From a virus: a stretch of DNA of 64,000 bases. Each line of letters opens with the position of its first letter. Position 1 is the stretch's first letter. The notes below the pieces were generated by a model that saw only the letters and a list, made by a program, of their open reading frames with translations, was not told the origin of the DNA and made no database searches. Location of the stretch: positions 1 to 64,000 of IMG/VR virus record IMGVR_UViG_3300030012_002072; one strand, written 5' to 3'. Below are positions 7,652-17,339 of the stretch, in pieces. A program made the position numbers and the translations under genes.

Positions 7652-9937
7652 ATGGCAATATATGTTAACGACAGCGGAACACTTCGAGAGATTTCCTTTC
7701 TGGCAATCAACGATAGTGGTACGGTCAGAAGAATCAATGAAGTTTATGTAAATGACGGCGGGTCTCTTGAAGGCCCGTTCACTATTACACATACAACCAG
7801 TAGAGATACTGCGACTTCAACTATTACGATTTCTGGACTACAGTTAACAACATTTAATACAACTACAACTTTTGATACTAATAGAAGTACAGTAACAACA
7901 ACTGTATTTGATACAACTACAACTTTCAATACTAATAGAAGTACAGGAAGTTCTAGAAGTACAACTACAACTTTTGAAACAAATACAACTACAACTACAG
8001 CGTTTACGACTACAACAGCGTACACTACAACTACTACCTTTACAACAACACAAGGTACAACTACAGCGTTTACAACTACAACAGCGTATACTACTACGAC
8101 TACTTTTGAAACTAGTAAATCGACTACAACTACTTTTACTACTACAACTGCATACGAAACTACTACTGCTTTTGAAACAGATAAGAGTACTACAACTGCA
8201 TACGATACAACAACCGCGTATACTACAACATACGATACAACAATTAGTACAAGTAGAACTACAACTTTCGCAACCGATACTGCATATGTAGATAATACAG
8301 GTCAAAGTACTACTAGAACTACAACATTTGCTACAACTACAGCATACGAAGATACTACAACTTTTGAAACTTCAAGAGACACAGTATTCGCTACTGATAC
8401 AGCATATGTTGATAATACAAGTTTTGCTACTACAAGAGATACAGTATTTGCTACTAGTACTGCATATGTGGATAATACAGGACAGGCAACAACTAGAACA
8501 ACTACATTTGCGACAACAACCGCATATGTAGATAATACAGGTCAAGCCACAAGTAGAACAACTACATTTGCTACTACTACTGCGTATGTAGATAATACTT
8601 CACAGTCAACAGCTTATAGTACTACATTTGCAACAAACACAGCAAGAAACACTAATACAAGTAGAGGTACAGCATTTACTAATTCTACATCTTTTGCGAC
8701 AAATACAGCAAGAAATACTAATACAAGTAGAGGTACAGCATTTACAAACAATACTTCTAGAAATACAAACACTTCTAGGGCAACTGCAACAGCATATAGT
8801 TTTGACCCAGAAGCAGGTGGTACTGAGTTTGATAACACAACAACTTCATTTACTAACTCTACATCTTTTGCTACAAACACATCAAGAAATACTGCGTTTA
8901 CTAATGCAACAGGATTTACAAATAACACTTCTAGAAATACTAATACAAGTAGAAACACAGCGTTTACTAACTCAACAGGATTTACAAATAATACTACAAG
9001 AGGTACAAGTAGAACAACTTCATTTGCAACAAATACTTCAAGAAGCACAAATACATCCCAGTCAACTTCTTATACAACTACATTTGCTACAAATACAAGT
9101 AGAAGTACAAATACATCGCAATCTACAAGTTATACTACAACATTTGCCACAAATACTGCAAGAAGTACAAACACTTCACAAAGTACTTCTTATAATACTT
9201 CACAGGCAACAAATACAAGCAGAAGTACAAACACTTCTCAGAGTACAACATATAATACTAGCCAGACTACTAATACAAGTAGAAGTACAAATACTTCACA
9301 GACTACTTCGTATACAACAACATTTAGTACAAATACAAGCAGAAGTACAAACACTTCTCAGTCAACAAACTACGAAACTTCTTTTGCGACTTCAAGAGCA
9401 AGCTCACGAAGCACAGGAACAAGTAGAACTACAACTACAGTATTTGATACTACTCAAGCAACAGCTACAAGTAGAGGAACAGCAACTTCCAAATCTACTA
9501 CAACAGTATATAATACTACACAAGGCACAGCTACAAGTAGAAGTACAGCATCCAGTAGAACAACGACTACAGCATTTGATACTTCACAAAGTACAGCAAG
9601 TTCTAGAAGTACTGCTTCAAGTAGAAGTACAACTACAACTTATAATACAACTAAGAGTACAACAACTGCCTTTAATACAACAACAACTTTTGAGACAACT
9701 CAAAGTACATCTAGCTCTAGGGGTACAACTACAACTACAACATTTAATACCACTAAGGCTACCGAGACAAGTAAGAATACTGACCACTTGACAACAACAA
9801 CATTTGATACAAGTACAACAGTATTTGAAAGAACAACCGCCAGCTCAGCAGGAACTCTATTTGATACAGAAGTGTCAAGCCTAGAAGATTATGGATTCTC
9901 TTACTGGGATGGCTCACAATGGAGTGAATCTAGCTAA
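7652..9937 (+). CDS. Giant Thr/Ser-rich repeat fibre protein, 761 aa
   Basis: A short N-terminal module (AIYVNDSGTLREI, repeated twice as NDSG) is followed by about 650 residues composed almost only of Thr, Ser, Asn, Ala, Arg, Phe, Tyr, Asp and Gln. They are arranged as short units such as TTTFETN, TAYVDNTGQ, NTSRSTNTSQS and SRSTASSRST. An aromatic residue recurs every 7-10 residues. The C-terminal ~40 residues (SLEDYGFSYWDGSQWSESS) are unlike the repeat and could be a cap or binding tip. It has no predicted enzymatic motif. The stop overlaps the next start (TAATG). An elongated Thr-rich fibre is the simplest reading. Confidence 0.7.
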   Translation: MAIYVNDSGTLREISFLAINDSGTVRRINEVYVNDGGSLEGPFTITHTTSRDTATSTITISGLQLTTFNTTTTFDTNRSTVTTTVFDTTTTFNTNRSTGSSRSTTTTFETNTTTTTAFTTTTAYTTTTTFTTTQGTTTAFTTTTAYTTTTTFETSKSTTTTFTTTTAYETTTAFETDKSTTTAYDTTTAYTTTYDTTISTSRTTTFATDTAYVDNTGQSTTRTTTFATTTAYEDTTTFETSRDTVFATDTAYVDNTSFATTRDTVFATSTAYVDNTGQATTRTTTFATTTAYVDNTGQATSRTTTFATTTAYVDNTSQSTAYSTTFATNTARNTNTSRGTAFTNSTSFATNTARNTNTSRGTAFTNNTSRNTNTSRATATAYSFDPEAGGTEFDNTTTSFTNSTSFATNTSRNTAFTNATGFTNNTSRNTNTSRNTAFTNSTGFTNNTTRGTSRTTSFATNTSRSTNTSQSTSYTTTFATNTSRSTNTSQSTSYTTTFATNTARSTNTSQSTSYNTSQATNTSRSTNTSQSTTYNTSQTTNTSRSTNTSQTTSYTTTFSTNTSRSTNTSQSTNYETSFATSRASSRSTGTSRTTTTVFDTTQATATSRGTATSKSTTTVYNTTQGTATSRSTASSRTTTTAFDTSQSTASSRSTASSRSTTTTYNTTKSTTTAFNTTTTFETTQSTSSSRGTTTTTTFNTTKATETSKNTDHLTTTTFDTSTTVFERTTASSAGTLFDTEVSSLEDYGFSYWDGSQWSESS
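7831..9820 (+). repeat. Low-complexity coding repeat (ACA/ACT/AGT codons)
   Basis: Tandem degenerate units, such as ACAACT and AAYACAAGTAGAAGTACA, encode the Thr/Ser-rich region. The longest regular part, about 9010-9370, has a period near 60 bp (20 residues, NTSRSTNTSQSTSYTTTFAT). The bias creates long open frames on both strands that are not genes. Confidence 0.8.
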
Positions 9938-10101
9938 TGGATAAATTTGAAAAAGATAAAGATATTACACCAGCGTATGTAAATAGAAAAATGGAATCTA
10001 TGCTTACTGCAATTTATGATGTAATAGAAGAAAACGAACATAGAATGAGAAAGATGGAACAAGTCATCTTCGAGCTGCAGAATGGTAAAGCCGAAAAATA
10101 A
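9937..10101 (+). CDS. Small coiled-coil protein, 54 aa
   Basis: Its ATG overlaps the stop of the Thr/Ser repeat protein (TAATG) and its 3' end overlaps the next gene by 20 bases. The protein is highly charged, with a predicted helix (MESMLTAIYDVIEENEHR, MRKMEQVIFEL). Overlaps at both ends argue that it is a real coupled gene. A role as fibre chaperone or oligomerisation factor is only a guess. Confidence 0.55.
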   Translation: MDKFEKDKDITPAYVNRKMESMLTAIYDVIEENEHRMRKMEQVIFELQNGKAEK

Positions 10102-10969
10102 ATTAGAAGCTCTCAGCATTAACGAAGAAGTAGGTGATATTGTCACTCACTGGATGAAGTCAGGTTCTGCCTTTAGACCTTCTGGAGATTTATTAAAATT
10201 AAATGAATTTGGTAAGAAACTTCTGCCAAAATCTCACAGAGGTTTACCATTTGAGTATGACATATGGTTTAACACAAACGAGAACTATACCATACGAAAA
10301 TGGCTCTACACAGATTTTATGGGAAAGGGATTATACTTTCGAGTTCCTTCCATAAAGATTAATAATAAACTGTTCAAGGCAATTGTTAATTCCGACATAA
10401 AGATAGACGAGGAAAGAGTTGCCAAAGTGATGGATAATTTGCAGAACAAATATTATCTACATCCTAGTAACAAATTTTATGAAAAAGTAATATTTTTACC
10501 AGGAAGCAACTTATTATGCAAAACTGACTGTATAGACATTCAAAGATGTGATAAATTAATTAAAGAAGGATATATAATAAAACCACATCCTATAACTGCT
10601 CCTATTTTTATTGCAGAACTAAAAGCAAGATACGGAGATGATAAAGTTTTAGGAAAGAAAGAAGGTGGTCATGAACTTCTTTTAAATGCTAGTGAAATAG
10701 GTACTGCACAAAATAGTGAAATGGGTATCACAGCTTTTCTACTAGGTAAGAAAGTACAAATGGTTTCTCACCCTGTAAAGAGGAGAGAGAAAAGATTACT
10801 TACCTATGAAAGTTTTTATGATGCAGTAGCTGGCACAAATGCAAAAGAAACAATACTAAAATTGTTCTCAGCAAAAAATTCAGGGATAATATTTAACTTT
10901 GATGAGGACGCAGACGAAAGACTAGAAAGGTATCTAGCAAACTTTTGGGAATATGAAATAAAATTATGA
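10082..10969 (+). CDS. Capsule-polysaccharide-type glycosyltransferase-like protein
   Basis: 295 residues. The C-terminal half has IIKPHPITAP followed ~40 residues later by NASEIGTAQNSEMGITAFLLGKKV (positions roughly 198-221). This is the arrangement of GT-B capsule enzymes of the KpsS/KpsC type, with an HP motif and then a small-residue turn before an (A/E)xxLLGK helix. It is coupled to the next gene by ATGA. It may modify surface sugars or virion proteins; substrate unknown. Confidence 0.5.
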   Translation: MVKPKNKLEALSINEEVGDIVTHWMKSGSAFRPSGDLLKLNEFGKKLLPKSHRGLPFEYDIWFNTNENYTIRKWLYTDFMGKGLYFRVPSIKINNKLFKAIVNSDIKIDEERVAKVMDNLQNKYYLHPSNKFYEKVIFLPGSNLLCKTDCIDIQRCDKLIKEGYIIKPHPITAPIFIAELKARYGDDKVLGKKEGGHELLLNASEIGTAQNSEMGITAFLLGKKVQMVSHPVKRREKRLLTYESFYDAVAGTNAKETILKLFSAKNSGIIFNFDEDADERLERYLANFWEYEIKL

Positions 10970-11907
10970 TAGAGATATTACACGAATACAAAAAAGACTG
11001 GAGTATGTTTACTCTTGCGTCTTTGCTCGATAAGTCTAGAGATTTTAGACTACATCTCTATGTGCATGAAGATGACTGGGCAGACGCGCCTATAGATTGG
11101 GTTATTGCTAATTTTGATGAAGTAAAAATTTATCAAAGTTGGTGGAGAACAGAAAACTCAGCAAAAATGTTATGCCACTACAAAAATTGGTGGAAAGATA
11201 AAATACCAAGTTCTAACAAAAGAATATTGGTAGCAAATGGAAATAAAATTTTTCTAAGAGAAATTGTTCAAGGTAATATACCTGAGGAAAGTTTTTTCAT
11301 GAAAAGTTTATCATTTATTTCGCACAAGCATAGATTTAAAGACCACCCAAATTATAAAACTTTCTATGGAAGAATAGGCGTTCCAACAATTGAAAACGCT
11401 GCAAATCAATTAGACCCAGAGATGATAGTTCTAAATTGGGATGTATTAAAGAATTTCAAAGATGAAGATTTATTTATGCCTGCCAATGACTTACCTAGAG
11501 ATTTCTATAACCTTGACGCAAGAATAGACGCTTGTACTAATCTTGCTCTAATGAAAAATTTAATGTTATTTAAGCACAGTAAAATGCCACTATATATGAA
11601 TGGTACAACTGATGACTTAATTGAGAAAGATTGTTTAGGATTAAAAGAAGTAGCAGATTATAATAATATGCTTAGAAAAGGTTATATGCTTAGTGTTCAA
11701 CATAAGTGGGCAATGAGAGATTATACACTTACTCCTATAAGTGTTCAGTTAGGCATGCCTTGGGATTGTTATACTCGTTTAATTGATAAAATACCTATGC
11801 AATGGAGAAATGCAAGATTGAATGAAAGGTTGTTGCAAAAAGCGAATAAACAGAAAGCTACTCTTGGAAAGTTATTACAAACTGGATTTAAGTTAGGTAA
11901 ATTATAA
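10966..11907 (+). CDS. Glycosyltransferase-like hypothetical protein, 313 aa
   Basis: Start overlaps the previous stop (ATGA). It is rich in Trp, Lys and Asn, with an N-terminal beta-alpha pattern (RLHLYVHEDDW, EVKIYQSWW, KRILVANGNK) that suggests a glycosyltransferase fold. I see no clear DXD motif. It is the last gene of the rightward structural block, and its stop overlaps the stop of the convergent minus-strand gene by six bases with no terminator between them. Confidence 0.45.
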   Translation: MIEILHEYKKDWSMFTLASLLDKSRDFRLHLYVHEDDWADAPIDWVIANFDEVKIYQSWWRTENSAKMLCHYKNWWKDKIPSSNKRILVANGNKIFLREIVQGNIPEESFFMKSLSFISHKHRFKDHPNYKTFYGRIGVPTIENAANQLDPEMIVLNWDVLKNFKDEDLFMPANDLPRDFYNLDARIDACTNLALMKNLMLFKHSKMPLYMNGTTDDLIEKDCLGLKEVADYNNMLRKGYMLSVQHKWAMRDYTLTPISVQLGMPWDCYTRLIDKIPMQWRNARLNERLLQKANKQKATLGKLLQTGFKLGKL

Positions 11908-12543
11908 TATTTCTTCTTTTAGGTCTGACAAGATTTTCCACTCTAGTAATCCCCTATCTCGCATTTCAAGTACAAGCTCTTTTTCCTTTTTAGAATGAAT
12001 CTCAATCTTTTGACTACTAACTGGCATATGCCAACTAGTCGGATTGTTTTTCCCTGTTTTAAAAGGTAACTTCTTAGAAAAGAAATCAAAACCTATCAAA
12101 GTAATACTCTTACAGTTACATTTTCTTAAAAAGAATAATATTGCAACAAATCCTTGTGAAGGTCTCCAGCCAACTGGCTCATTGGGAATCACTCCTAAAG
12201 TCTCATGAATATCTATAATCTCTTCATCTGAGAACATATCAATATACTCAAAATCTTCAGGTATCTTTTCTCTAGGTGGTTTGTCCATATGAATACGACT
12301 ACGATTTAATAAATTAACACAGTTAAAAAACTTTCTACAGTTTACACGAAGAAATCCTGTAACCCATATATCTGTTCTCTTACCTAAACTTGCTTTATAA
12401 TCGTAAGGCATACCTCTTCCAAAACGAACAATAGTATCAAAAGATTCTATGTAATCTCCATATTGATATTGTAGAATCTCAACTGAGTTTCCTACTAATA
12501 TTAATCTTTTTCCTTCTGTAACTTTTTGTAAATTTGTTTCCAT
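11902..12543 (-). CDS. Sialyltransferase-like (GT29 type) protein
   Basis: 213 residues. RLILVGNSVEIL near the N-terminus matches the sialylmotif L start (LVGNS). It is followed by SFDTIVRFGRG, GKRTDIWVTG and a C-terminal GWRPSQGFVAILFFLRK plus SITLIGFDFF, the typical order in GT29-like phage and bacterial proteins. It overlaps the upstream glycosyltransferase gene by 43 bases. It probably transfers a nine-carbon or related sugar; the acceptor is unknown. Confidence 0.65.
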   Translation of the reverse strand: METNLQKVTEGKRLILVGNSVEILQYQYGDYIESFDTIVRFGRGMPYDYKASLGKRTDIWVTGFLRVNCRKFFNCVNLLNRSRIHMDKPPREKIPEDFEYIDMFSDEEIIDIHETLGVIPNEPVGWRPSQGFVAILFFLRKCNCKSITLIGFDFFSKKLPFKTGKNNPTSWHMPVSSQKIEIHSKKEKELVLEMRDRGLLEWKILSDLKEEIL

Positions 12544-13157
12544 TCGTTTGAATATAGTATGTTATCGTGGATATTGTGCCATGGTCCGCCATCGGTGAAA
12601 TGGACTGCTTTTGGACTCTTGAAGTCATAATAATTAACCATAGCATTGTATTCTGCGGGAATGTCGCCGATTGATTCTGCCCATTCCATTTCATGTAAAT
12701 CACTCGCAGGTGCATGATTTACATACTCTAAAGTAAGTGTTTGACAATCAATATTATTAAACCACATTAGAGATGACCAATATTTTTTAGGATAAGCAAG
12801 ATTTATTTTATTATTCATCTTTATATCTGGTACTAAAAACTGTGGGTGTTTTACACAATATACATCGTGGTCTGTATCTGTAACTTCTACTATTTCTTGT
12901 GGGTCACATTTCCACATAAAATCACTATCACAAAATAACGCACACCCTTGGTACATTGAAAGATAAGGAACTAGAAACCGTGTAAAAGCAAACTCTGTGC
13001 TTTCATTTTGGTACGGTCTCCAGTATAATCCTTCTCTTTCTAATTCTTCTTTTACAAGAGGTCTGATATCATGTCTACGAGTGTATCTTTCTATAGATGC
13101 TTTACACACCTCATACGCCTCATGTTGTTTTGAATCATACCCAATGTAAATTATCAT
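12501..13157 (-). CDS. GT-A glycosyltransferase (GT8-like)
   Basis: 218 residues starting MIIYIGYDSKQHEAYEVCKAS, as in GT8-like phage and bacterial enzymes. It has STEFAFTRFLVPYL and the metal-binding CDSDF (DXD) motif near residue 76-80. VHFTDGGPWH near the end resembles the C-terminal H-x-x-G-x-x-W element. It belongs to the four-gene end of the leftward operon and overlaps both neighbours. Confidence 0.7.
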   Translation of the reverse strand: MIIYIGYDSKQHEAYEVCKASIERYTRRHDIRPLVKEELEREGLYWRPYQNESTEFAFTRFLVPYLSMYQGCALFCDSDFMWKCDPQEIVEVTDTDHDVYCVKHPQFLVPDIKMNNKINLAYPKKYWSSLMWFNNIDCQTLTLEYVNHAPASDLHEMEWAESIGDIPAEYNAMVNYYDFKSPKAVHFTDGGPWHNIHDNILYSNEWKQIYKKLQKEKD

Positions 13158-13345
13158 GACTTAAGTCTTTCTCCTAAATCATTTACATAGGCTTGTCGAG
13201 CAGTCTTTACAGCGGCAAGTTCATTCTGAAGTTCTATTGTTTTAACATCACAAAATTTAACTGCTTGTACTAAAGACCTTTGCTCATTGTCCATGTTTTC
13301 GATAAGATATTCTTTCTCATCTATAGTTATAGTTTCTGAACTCAT
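13154..13345 (-). CDS. DUF6447-like small protein, 63 aa
   Basis: The pattern ITIDEKEYLIENMDNEQRSLVQAV, then FCDVKTIELQNELAAVKTAR, matches the small two-part DUF6447 family (a beta-hairpin followed by a helical coiled coil). It overlaps nrdB upstream and the glycosyltransferase downstream by four bases each. The function is unknown. Confidence 0.6.
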   Translation of the reverse strand: MSSETITIDEKEYLIENMDNEQRSLVQAVKFCDVKTIELQNELAAVKTARQAYVNDLGERLKS

Positions 13346-14301
13346 TTAAAAACATCCTGCCAATTTCCTTGTGTACTAGCCTTAGCATACTCGGTAGCAC
13401 GGTTTTCGAAAAAGTTGGTATGCTCAACCGCATTTATCTGCATATCAATCCATGGAAGCGGATTTTCAGTGCTATGGAATATTGCTTTCATACCAAGACC
13501 GAGTAATCGTCTATCGGCGATGTATCTTATGTATTCTTTCACTTCTCTTGCTGTTAAATCAGGTATGTCTGCTTTATCAAAACAAACATCAATAAATTTA
13601 TCTTCTAATTCAACAACGCGTTCCGCTGCACAATATATCTCATATTTTAGTTTATCTGTCCATATATCTGGATTTTCTGCAATAAAAGTTCTAAAGAGTT
13701 TTGATAGTCCTTCAACATGAAGGGACTCGTCTCTTATAGACCATGTTACTATCTGCCCCATACCTTTCATAAGGTTATGTCTAGGATAGTTTAGAAGTAT
13801 AGCAAAACTACTAAATAGTTGTACTCCTTCTGTAAATCCACTATAAACTGCCATTGTTTTTGCCATTTCATGTGGACTGTTCATATTAAAGTCAGTAAGA
13901 TACTCATGCTTTTCTGACATAGCTTGTATATCAAAAAACTCTTGATACATATCATCTGACTTACCTAAAGTTTCTAATAGTAAAGAGTATGCTTCTTGGT
14001 GAACTGCTTCCATAGCAGCATAGCTCACTAACATCATTCTTACTTCAGGTTGTTTGAATGTTGGTAGATAATGCTTTGCATATCCACAACATACATCAAC
14101 ATCAGCTTGGGTAAAGAACTTAAATATATTATCTATAAGTGTTCTTTCTCCGTCTGATAATTTTTGGTTATAATCCTTGATGTCATCTTGTAGTGGCACT
14201 TCATCAGGTAGCCAATGCATTTGCTGTTGTTTTTTGTAAAACTCAAATGCCCAAGGATAAACAAAAGGTTTATAATATTCTCTTTCTTCTAATAAATTCA
14301 T
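13342..14301 (-). CDS. nrdB: Ribonucleotide reductase class Ia beta subunit
   Basis: 319 residues. It supplies the di-iron/tyrosyl radical for NrdA, converting NDPs to dNDPs. Metal ligands are visible as D67, E98, H101, E158, E192 and H195. The radical tyrosine is Y105, four residues after H101, as in Escherichia coli (E115, H118, Y122). The start directly follows the nrdA stop. Location beside nrdA and glutaredoxin makes a complete dNTP-supply module. Confidence 0.93.
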   Translation of the reverse strand: MNLLEEREYYKPFVYPWAFEFYKKQQQMHWLPDEVPLQDDIKDYNQKLSDGERTLIDNIFKFFTQADVDVCCGYAKHYLPTFKQPEVRMMLVSYAAMEAVHQEAYSLLLETLGKSDDMYQEFFDIQAMSEKHEYLTDFNMNSPHEMAKTMAVYSGFTEGVQLFSSFAILLNYPRHNLMKGMGQIVTWSIRDESLHVEGLSKLFRTFIAENPDIWTDKLKYEIYCAAERVVELEDKFIDVCFDKADIPDLTAREVKEYIRYIADRRLLGLGMKAIFHSTENPLPWIDMQINAVEHTNFFENRATEYAKASTQGNWQDVFK

Positions 14302-16077
14302 TTAGCCCTCGCAACTTAAACAATCTTGTTGTTCAAAGATTATTTCTCTCTTTGCCTGAGAAGTTACATTATCAGCACGGCTAATAGCTTCACTCCTAAG
14401 GTAATATAATGTTTTTAAATTCTTTGCCCAAGCCAACATATGAACATTGTGTAAGTCACCTTTGTTCACATCTGGTGGGAAGAATAAGTTTACACTTTGT
14501 GACTGACATATAAAAGGTTGTCTAACTGCAGCATGCTCAACTACCCACGATTGGTTAATTTCAACAGCTGTTTTAAATACATCTTTCTCCCAGTCATCTA
14601 GTAAATCTAAGTGTTGTACACTTCCTTTGTTTGCAACTATACTTTTCCAAGTTTCTTCGTATGTTGGTAAATGTCCTATTTTCTGCATTAGAAGTCTATC
14701 TAAGAATTTATTTTTAACTAGATTACTTCCTGTTTTGGTTTTCTGAGTATAGGCATTTGCTCTAAACGGTTCAATACTTGGTGAAGTATTACCACAAATA
14801 ATACTAGAACTTGCATTAGGAGCGATAGCTAGTAAGTGAGCATTTCGCACAGAAGCAGTATCATCATCAGGACATGCCCCTCTTTCTACTGCAAGTTGTC
14901 TAGTAGTTTGTTCTGCGTTTGACTTTATAAAATCAAACATTTCTATATTAACAGAATTAGCCATTCCACTTTCAAATGGTATACTGTTCTTTTGTAAATA
15001 GGCATGGAATCCCATTGCTCCAAGTCCAATGCTTCTCTCCCTCATAGCACTAAACTTAGCTTTTTCTAATTGACTTGGTGCATTCTCGATAAATGAATCT
15101 AATACATTATCAAGCATACGAATCAAGTCAGGAACAAATGAACCATGAGTTTTCCACTCGTCATAATATTCCAAATTCACACTAGAAAGACAACATACTG
15201 CTGTTCTTTCTTCATCTGTAGCAAGAGTTATTTCACTACAAAGATTACTGTGATGTACCTTTAATCCTTTTCGTTTTTGGAAGTCTGGTAAATCATTATT
15301 TACTGCATCCTCAAACATTAGATAAGGCTCTCCTGTTTCCATTCTATTCTGTAGAATTTTTACCCACAAAGCTCTAGCACTTACTGTTTTAGTGACTCGT
15401 CCGCTATGAGGGTCAATAAGAGGCCAGCTATCATCGAAATTATCAAACTTGGTAGCACTGTGAATGAGTTCCATAAACTCATCTGGAACAACCACAGCAT
15501 GATGTAAATTAAGGCACTTACGATTGGTGTCACCACCAGTAGGTTTCCTAACATCTAAAAACTCCTCTATTTCGGGGTGGCTCATATGTAGATACCCAGC
15601 GTATGAACCCCGTCTTGTCACACCCTGACTAAATGCTAACATTTCTGCATCTACAACTTTTACAAAAGGTATTACTCCAGTAGACTCTGAGCCTTTCGAT
15701 GTCTTAGTTCCTACAGAACGAACATCACTCCAAGTTCCTCCGATACCACCACCAAAACTACTTAGAAAAGCATTTTCAGTAAAATGGTCTGTAATACCCT
15801 CTCTACTATCATCAACATAATTAAGAAAACAACTAATTGGTAAGCCTCTTCTTGTACCACCATTAGATAGTACGGGAGTTGCAAACATAAACCATAGTTT
15901 ACTTACATAATCATATAAACGCTGTGCATGGTCATCGTCATCTGCAAATGTTTCTGCAGCACGAGCAAATGCTTCCTGAGGTGATGTTTCACCTGGAATC
16001 ATGTATCTATCTTTTAAAGTTGCTATTGCAAATTCGCCAAGCAACTCATCTCTACTATAATCTATCTTCACTGACAT
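14302..16077 (-). CDS. nrdA: Ribonucleotide reductase class Ia alpha subunit
   Basis: 591 residues, shorter than the ~760 of E. coli NrdA. Catalytic residues are present: C83 (PISCFLNY), N278, C280 and E282 (SNLCSEI), C295 or C296, the radical-transfer pair Y558-Y559 and the C-terminal redox pair C586-x-x-C589. The N-terminal ATP-cone is absent, so the dATP overall-activity brake is probably missing. That would suit a phage that needs sustained dNTP supply. Its start overlaps the flap nuclease gene. Confidence 0.93.
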   Translation of the reverse strand: MSVKIDYSRDELLGEFAIATLKDRYMIPGETSPQEAFARAAETFADDDDHAQRLYDYVSKLWFMFATPVLSNGGTRRGLPISCFLNYVDDSREGITDHFTENAFLSSFGGGIGGTWSDVRSVGTKTSKGSESTGVIPFVKVVDAEMLAFSQGVTRRGSYAGYLHMSHPEIEEFLDVRKPTGGDTNRKCLNLHHAVVVPDEFMELIHSATKFDNFDDSWPLIDPHSGRVTKTVSARALWVKILQNRMETGEPYLMFEDAVNNDLPDFQKRKGLKVHHSNLCSEITLATDEERTAVCCLSSVNLEYYDEWKTHGSFVPDLIRMLDNVLDSFIENAPSQLEKAKFSAMRERSIGLGAMGFHAYLQKNSIPFESGMANSVNIEMFDFIKSNAEQTTRQLAVERGACPDDDTASVRNAHLLAIAPNASSSIICGNTSPSIEPFRANAYTQKTKTGSNLVKNKFLDRLLMQKIGHLPTYEETWKSIVANKGSVQHLDLLDDWEKDVFKTAVEINQSWVVEHAAVRQPFICQSQSVNLFFPPDVNKGDLHNVHMLAWAKNLKTLYYLRSEAISRADNVTSQAKREIIFEQQDCLSCEG

Positions 16078-16912
16078 AATTATCCACCAATTTTGTTATT
16101 TCCTCTCCATGTCCTAGCAATGCGCCATCGACATCATATGTTAAATCCATAAGTTTGATACCGATTTCTAATCCATCACTTCCAAACTCATTTAAGTTCT
16201 GAATGTATTTATATCTTCCATCGATAGGCAAACTTGCCATAATATCAAAAACATCTCCATACTGTTCGATTAATTGAGTTGCACGCTTTGGCCCAACTCC
16301 ATCAACTCCTGGAACATTATCTCCTTTATCTCCTGTTAAGCACTTATAAGTAAGAAAGTACTCAGGGTCAAAGTCATAGTGTTCATCCCAGTTATGAACT
16401 GTTGTTTCTTTTCTTGTGACAGTCGAAAAACGACTGACTTTATCATTGACTAGTAAATCCCAGTCTTTATCTGATGATATTAACCATATTTCATCTATAC
16501 CTAAGTCTTCTCTTTGACTACAGATATAAGCTGCTATATCATCTGCTTCTACGCCTTGATACTTAAGTGTAAGATATCCCTTACTCTTAAGAGTATTCAT
16601 GGTCGTTTGGAACTCCGCTAAGAACTCTAAAAACTCTTGTTCTTCTTCGGGAGTTTGTTCTGCATATCGTTCTTTACGATTTGCTTTGTACTCTGGATAG
16701 ATTTCTTTACGATAGTTACTACCGCCGTCACCTAAGACTACTATCTCTCCACAGTTGTAGGACTTTGCCAAGGATTGAACTGTTCTAACATAATCATGTT
16801 CGAAGTCGTTGCGTCCTTGATGTTTCCATCGAAAAGCCAGATTGAGTCCATCAACAATCAATAAGTTCCCATTCGGGATCGGCTTTCCATGGCTCGTAAA
16901 TTGTATCGCCAT
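16055..16912 (-). CDS. 5'-3' exonuclease / flap endonuclease
   Basis: 285 residues of the FEN superfamily (T5 D15, T7 gp6 class). LLIVDGLNLAFRW carries the first metal-binding Asp. YRKEIYPEYKANR is the arch region, GVEADDIAAYI and SSDKDWDLLV are the acid clusters, and LTGDKGDNVPGVDGVGPKRA is the helix-hairpin-helix. It removes RNA primers and flaps. The first 62 bases overlap the resolvase gene; a TTG start at NLLIVDG, preceded by GGGAAC, is an alternative. Confidence 0.9.
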   Translation of the reverse strand: MAIQFTSHGKPIPNGNLLIVDGLNLAFRWKHQGRNDFEHDYVRTVQSLAKSYNCGEIVVLGDGGSNYRKEIYPEYKANRKERYAEQTPEEEQEFLEFLAEFQTTMNTLKSKGYLTLKYQGVEADDIAAYICSQREDLGIDEIWLISSDKDWDLLVNDKVSRFSTVTRKETTVHNWDEHYDFDPEYFLTYKCLTGDKGDNVPGVDGVGPKRATQLIEQYGDVFDIMASLPIDGRYKYIQNLNEFGSDGLEIGIKLMDLTYDVDGALLGHGEEITKLVDNYVSEDRL

Positions 16913-17339
16913 TTGTAAATTCTATTTCCTCGGTTTCTAAAAATTTTTCGGCAAAGGTAACATAGCACCCTAGCCAGTTTATATACATATGTTTTTTGTA
17001 CTGTGGCTTTCTTGTCGTTGCCACATACCATTGAGAGTGGTTTTCTTTGAAAATAAGCAAAGGTTCTTGTTCCATTTGTTCTGCTTGTTTACAAAGTTTA
17101 GACCACCACCCAACAAAGGTATTACTTTTTTGAGTGAAGATTTTATGGTTAAAAGCCATATCACGATAGAACTTAACTTCTATTGTAAATATGTTATGCT
17201 TGTGTGGTATATAAAGGTCTCCTTTAATTTTACCACTACCACTACCTGGAGTCTGCGTGAAGGTTAGACCTGTATGTCTATGGAGCATGCCAGCGACTTT
17301 TAATTCTGCGTCATGTCCTTTCCTTCTTGAATTAACCAA
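16851..17339 (-). CDS. PDDEXK nuclease, Holliday-junction-resolvase-like
   Basis: 162 residues. The N-terminus RRKGHDAELKVAGML, then TQTPGSGSGKIKGDLYIP and TIEVKFYRD, gives the E, GD and ExK residues of the Hjc/RecB-type PDDEXK fold. It would resolve branched replication intermediates. It lies between glutaredoxin and the flap nuclease and overlaps both. Confidence 0.75.
   Translation of the reverse strand: MVNSRRKGHDAELKVAGMLHRHTGLTFTQTPGSGSGKIKGDLYIPHKHNIFTIEVKFYRDMAFNHKIFTQKSNTFVGWWSKLCKQAEQMEQEPLLIFKENHSQWYVATTRKPQYKKHMYINWLGCYVTFAEKFLETEEIEFTNGDTIYEPWKADPEWELIDC

Noticed and set aside
7844-9791. Long open frames in other frames and on the minus strand over the Thr/Ser gene, up to 387 codons
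   Set aside because: They arise from the ACA/ACT/AGT repeat bias. Their proteins are low-complexity Leu/Gln or Cys/Ser runs, and they lack ribosome-binding sites.
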